From assembly GCA_946902875.1 (NCBI GenBank), contig OX336351.1:1984001-2048000 (forward strand): a stretch of 64,000 bases of DNA, given 5' to 3'. The DNA is from Nematopogon swammerdamellus. Its lineage: Eukaryota; Arthropoda; Insecta; Lepidoptera; Adelidae. The translations under genes were made by a program, and so were the position numbers. Each line of letters opens with the position of its first letter. Position 1 is the stretch's first letter. The notes beneath the pieces are model-generated. The model made no database searches and was not told the origin of the DNA. It saw only the letters and a program-made list of their open reading frames with translations. Below, piece by piece: positions 62,196 through 64,000 of this stretch.

Positions 62196-62639
62196 ATTTT
62201 ATTTACTTAGCGATCCACCGACTTCTTTAAGTAAGTAAACAGAAATTATTTTAGACTTTTTAAGGGTCGGGGTTTTTTAAATTTGTAATTTAACTTTTAT
62301 TTCACACTTTTAACAAAAAACCGCATGCCCACTTTTTAAGATACTTAATAAATTTTTACAGGTACTATCACGGTAGCTGCTCTGAGGAACTAGCATGCCT
62401 TATTCTCTGCCATCCGTCTTATCTCCGCAACACTCGTCGAATGGTGCCTCAGCCATGTATGTATGTACTTGGAATGAAGCCCTCTCTATCGAACGACATA
62501 GTTTTTCCAAGTTTGTAACCATTGCTTGTAGGTTTATTACAATAGTTTACAAGGAAACGGTTAGTTGACAACGTTGGTTGCAATCTTAGGGCAGATTGCT
62601 CTAACACAGACTTAAATATCTTTAAAGGCCCTTTAACTC

Positions 62640-62880
62640 AGCACATGGGTGTCTAGGCAGTGGCAAACATTTTTGTTTAAAGTGTAGGTGAAGGTGTAAG
62701 AGTTAGTACATTGTAATAATAATAATTCTAAGTGTAGGTATATTGAAAAAAATTCCAGTGAAGTTTCTTGTCTTCTTCTTCGCTGTGATAATCGATCTGG
62801 CGGAATGTTACAATGTACATATGACAAATCTGAGCGCAGTGTACTGCCAATAGATGCTAAATAAACAATAACTAAAGACA
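62640..62880 (+). mobile_element. Rep-R
   Basis: 'taggcagtggcaaacatttt', 'aattccagtgaagtttcttg', 'gatctggcggaatgttacaa', 'atgctaaataaacaata'. Uninterrupted at the site where the copy at 32,865 carries a retroinsertion. 62,881-63,116 is unassigned. Confidence 0.7.
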
Positions 62881-63116
62881 GCTTAAATCCGATTCTTGAT
62901 AAGTGAAACCACGACTTGGAAGAAGACGAAATGACTAGACTTAAGTATGGTCATTATCTCTGAGAGTTCGTTCTTTTTTAACAAATGGTAAACTATATTC
63001 TAGCAGTATTCTTTAACAAACAATGCGCAATGATTTCGTGTCATCTCTATCTTTCGACGTTAAGAAGGCAGAGATAGCACTACATATTTTGTGTAATAAA
63101 GCCACAATGCATAAAA

Positions 63117-63287
63117 TATGTTTGTCTAGGTAGTGGCAAACATTTTTGTGAAGTGGAGCTTTTTTAAAGCTTCACTTAGTCTAAGTGAATCTTGAAAAAA
63201 ATTCCAGTGAAGTTTCTTGCCAGTTCTTCTTCGCTGTGATAATTGAACTGGCGGAATGTTAAATGTATGATAAATATGGATGATAAA
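63117..63287 (+). mobile_element. Rep-R, 3' truncated
   Basis: 'taggtagtggcaaacatttt', 'aattccagtgaagtttcttg', 'ccagttcttcttcgctgtga', 'gaactggcggaatgtta'. Includes a short palindrome 'tggagcttttttaaagcttca'-like block near 63,155-63,175. Confidence 0.65.
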
Positions 63288-63641
63288 TACATACCTATAC
63301 ATACCTAACACGCTGTATCCCGACAATCAGGGTAAGCAGAGTAATCGGTGGTGTGATGCAACTACTATTCTAAATTGCAACACAACACCGACCATCGCGT
63401 TTAGCAAAGTATTCGGACAAGATAACTATCAAGCAGCAAGTAAGTCACAAAGACCCACCTGCTGCACGACTCGGTGGAAAAACCGTGCCAAGGTGAGAGG
63501 TGGCAGGCCTGTCGCCCTTTAGCACGACATCTCGTTCTTGTCCCTTAGTCGCCTTTTACGACATGCACGGAGAGATACGCAGTGGGGTTATTCTTTTTAA
63601 GTACCGGCCTCACACAGTACAGCACCGGCCTCACACAGTAC
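63288..63641 (-). mobile_element. SINE-B2, full length with duplicated terminus
   Basis: CATA-type tail, 'cacgctgtatcccgacaatc', 'gcagcaagtaagtcacaaag', 'ccctttagcacgacatctcg', then the terminus 'caccggcctcacacagtac', which appears twice (63,601-63,641). 63,642-64,000 holds nothing assignable. Confidence 0.85.
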
Positions 63642-64000
63642 TTAATACTTTATGACGTACTAGATGATAAATATAAACAATAATAGTTCTGTTTGACAGA
63701 TAGCTGGCGCTATTTAGCTCTGCATGGCAGATGTCAATTTAAGTTTCCACTGTCAATTTGACGACATTAAATGGCCGAGCACCCAGACTTAACGTTAACT
63801 TAACTTAGGATTCTAATGACAGCATTTAACCGTTGGCGCAACTTAATTTCATCGTGTCTTTAAGATTAGCATAAGCGAACTTAATTGTTAAGTCTGTGTT
63901 GTTGCAATCTGTCCTATAGATCTAGCGATACTTACAATTTAAGAGAATTTACCTTTGGTAAATGTTAACGGGTGGTCACAAAACTTACAACCGTCATAAT

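Overview
The window looks like repeat-dense, non-genic nuclear DNA of an insect, most probably a moth or butterfly (Lepidoptera). That assignment is inference. It rests on AT-rich background sequence, the absence of any long open frame (the longest credible one is 133 codons and is a broken retrotransposon), short retroelements with poly(A) or TATG tails, and several sequence ends such as 'gcgagcgaagccgcgggc' and 'cgactcgcacttggccgg' that I associate with lepidopteran repeats. I see no complete host gene, no functional tRNA or rRNA gene and no CRISPR array. The only possible non-mobile coding remnant is a 27-codon piece at 13,967 that resembles the start of a THAP zinc-finger domain.

Three interrelated SINE types dominate. 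SINE-A (about 370-390 bp) has a composite polymerase III head: a tRNA-like box A, about 44 nt resembling the 3' half of 5S rRNA, then a tRNA-like box B. SINE-C (about 390-400 bp) has an ordinary tRNA Ser/Leu-like head. SINE-B has a non-tRNA head ('gtaccgtgtggggccggtac') and two alternative bodies: B1 continues into the SINE-A body, and B2 has its own body and a TATG-repeat tail. A, B1 and C share a central segment, so the families look modular. The SINE-C 3' end also resembles the 3' end of a LINE remnant at 6.96-7.22 kb, which may be its mobilising partner.

Layout. 0-7.4 kb: small dispersed repeats and LINE tails. 7.4-14 kb: SINEs and an RTE-type LINE tail at 11.8-12.3 kb. 14.37-17.65 kb: a 3.3-kb foldback element built from 28 units of about 109 bp, 14 in each orientation, each centred on a YY1/PHO-like ATGGCGGCC core. 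18-31 kb: SINEs, a 409-bp tandem duplication, a LINE RT remnant and a Harbinger-like MITE with a TAA target duplication. 31-35 kb: nested LINE and SINE stacks. 35.75-37.85 kb: a TTAA-flanked composite element containing a 404-bp tandem duplication. 38-41 kb: a 31-bp minisatellite invaded by a B-head plus SINE-A. 43.5-47.1 kb: a LINE with a perfect 59-bp palindrome, a 20-bp minisatellite carrying the same ATGGCGGCC core, a 29-bp minisatellite, and an ectopic copy of the first array between 20-bp direct repeats. 49.4-51.3 kb: a hAT-like element with an exact 8-bp target duplication, then a 711-bp foldback with 229-bp arms. 53-55.5 kb: two pieces of one LINE family, each associated with a SINE-A copy. 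55-64 kb: further SINEs, small repeats and a local duplication.

Nothing here works together as a pathway. The biology is insertion history: which element landed in which, which SINEs borrowed heads or tails from others, and which tandem arrays were copied elsewhere. All family names (SINE-A, Rep-K and so on) are labels of mine. No database search was possible, so correspondence to named families is untested.
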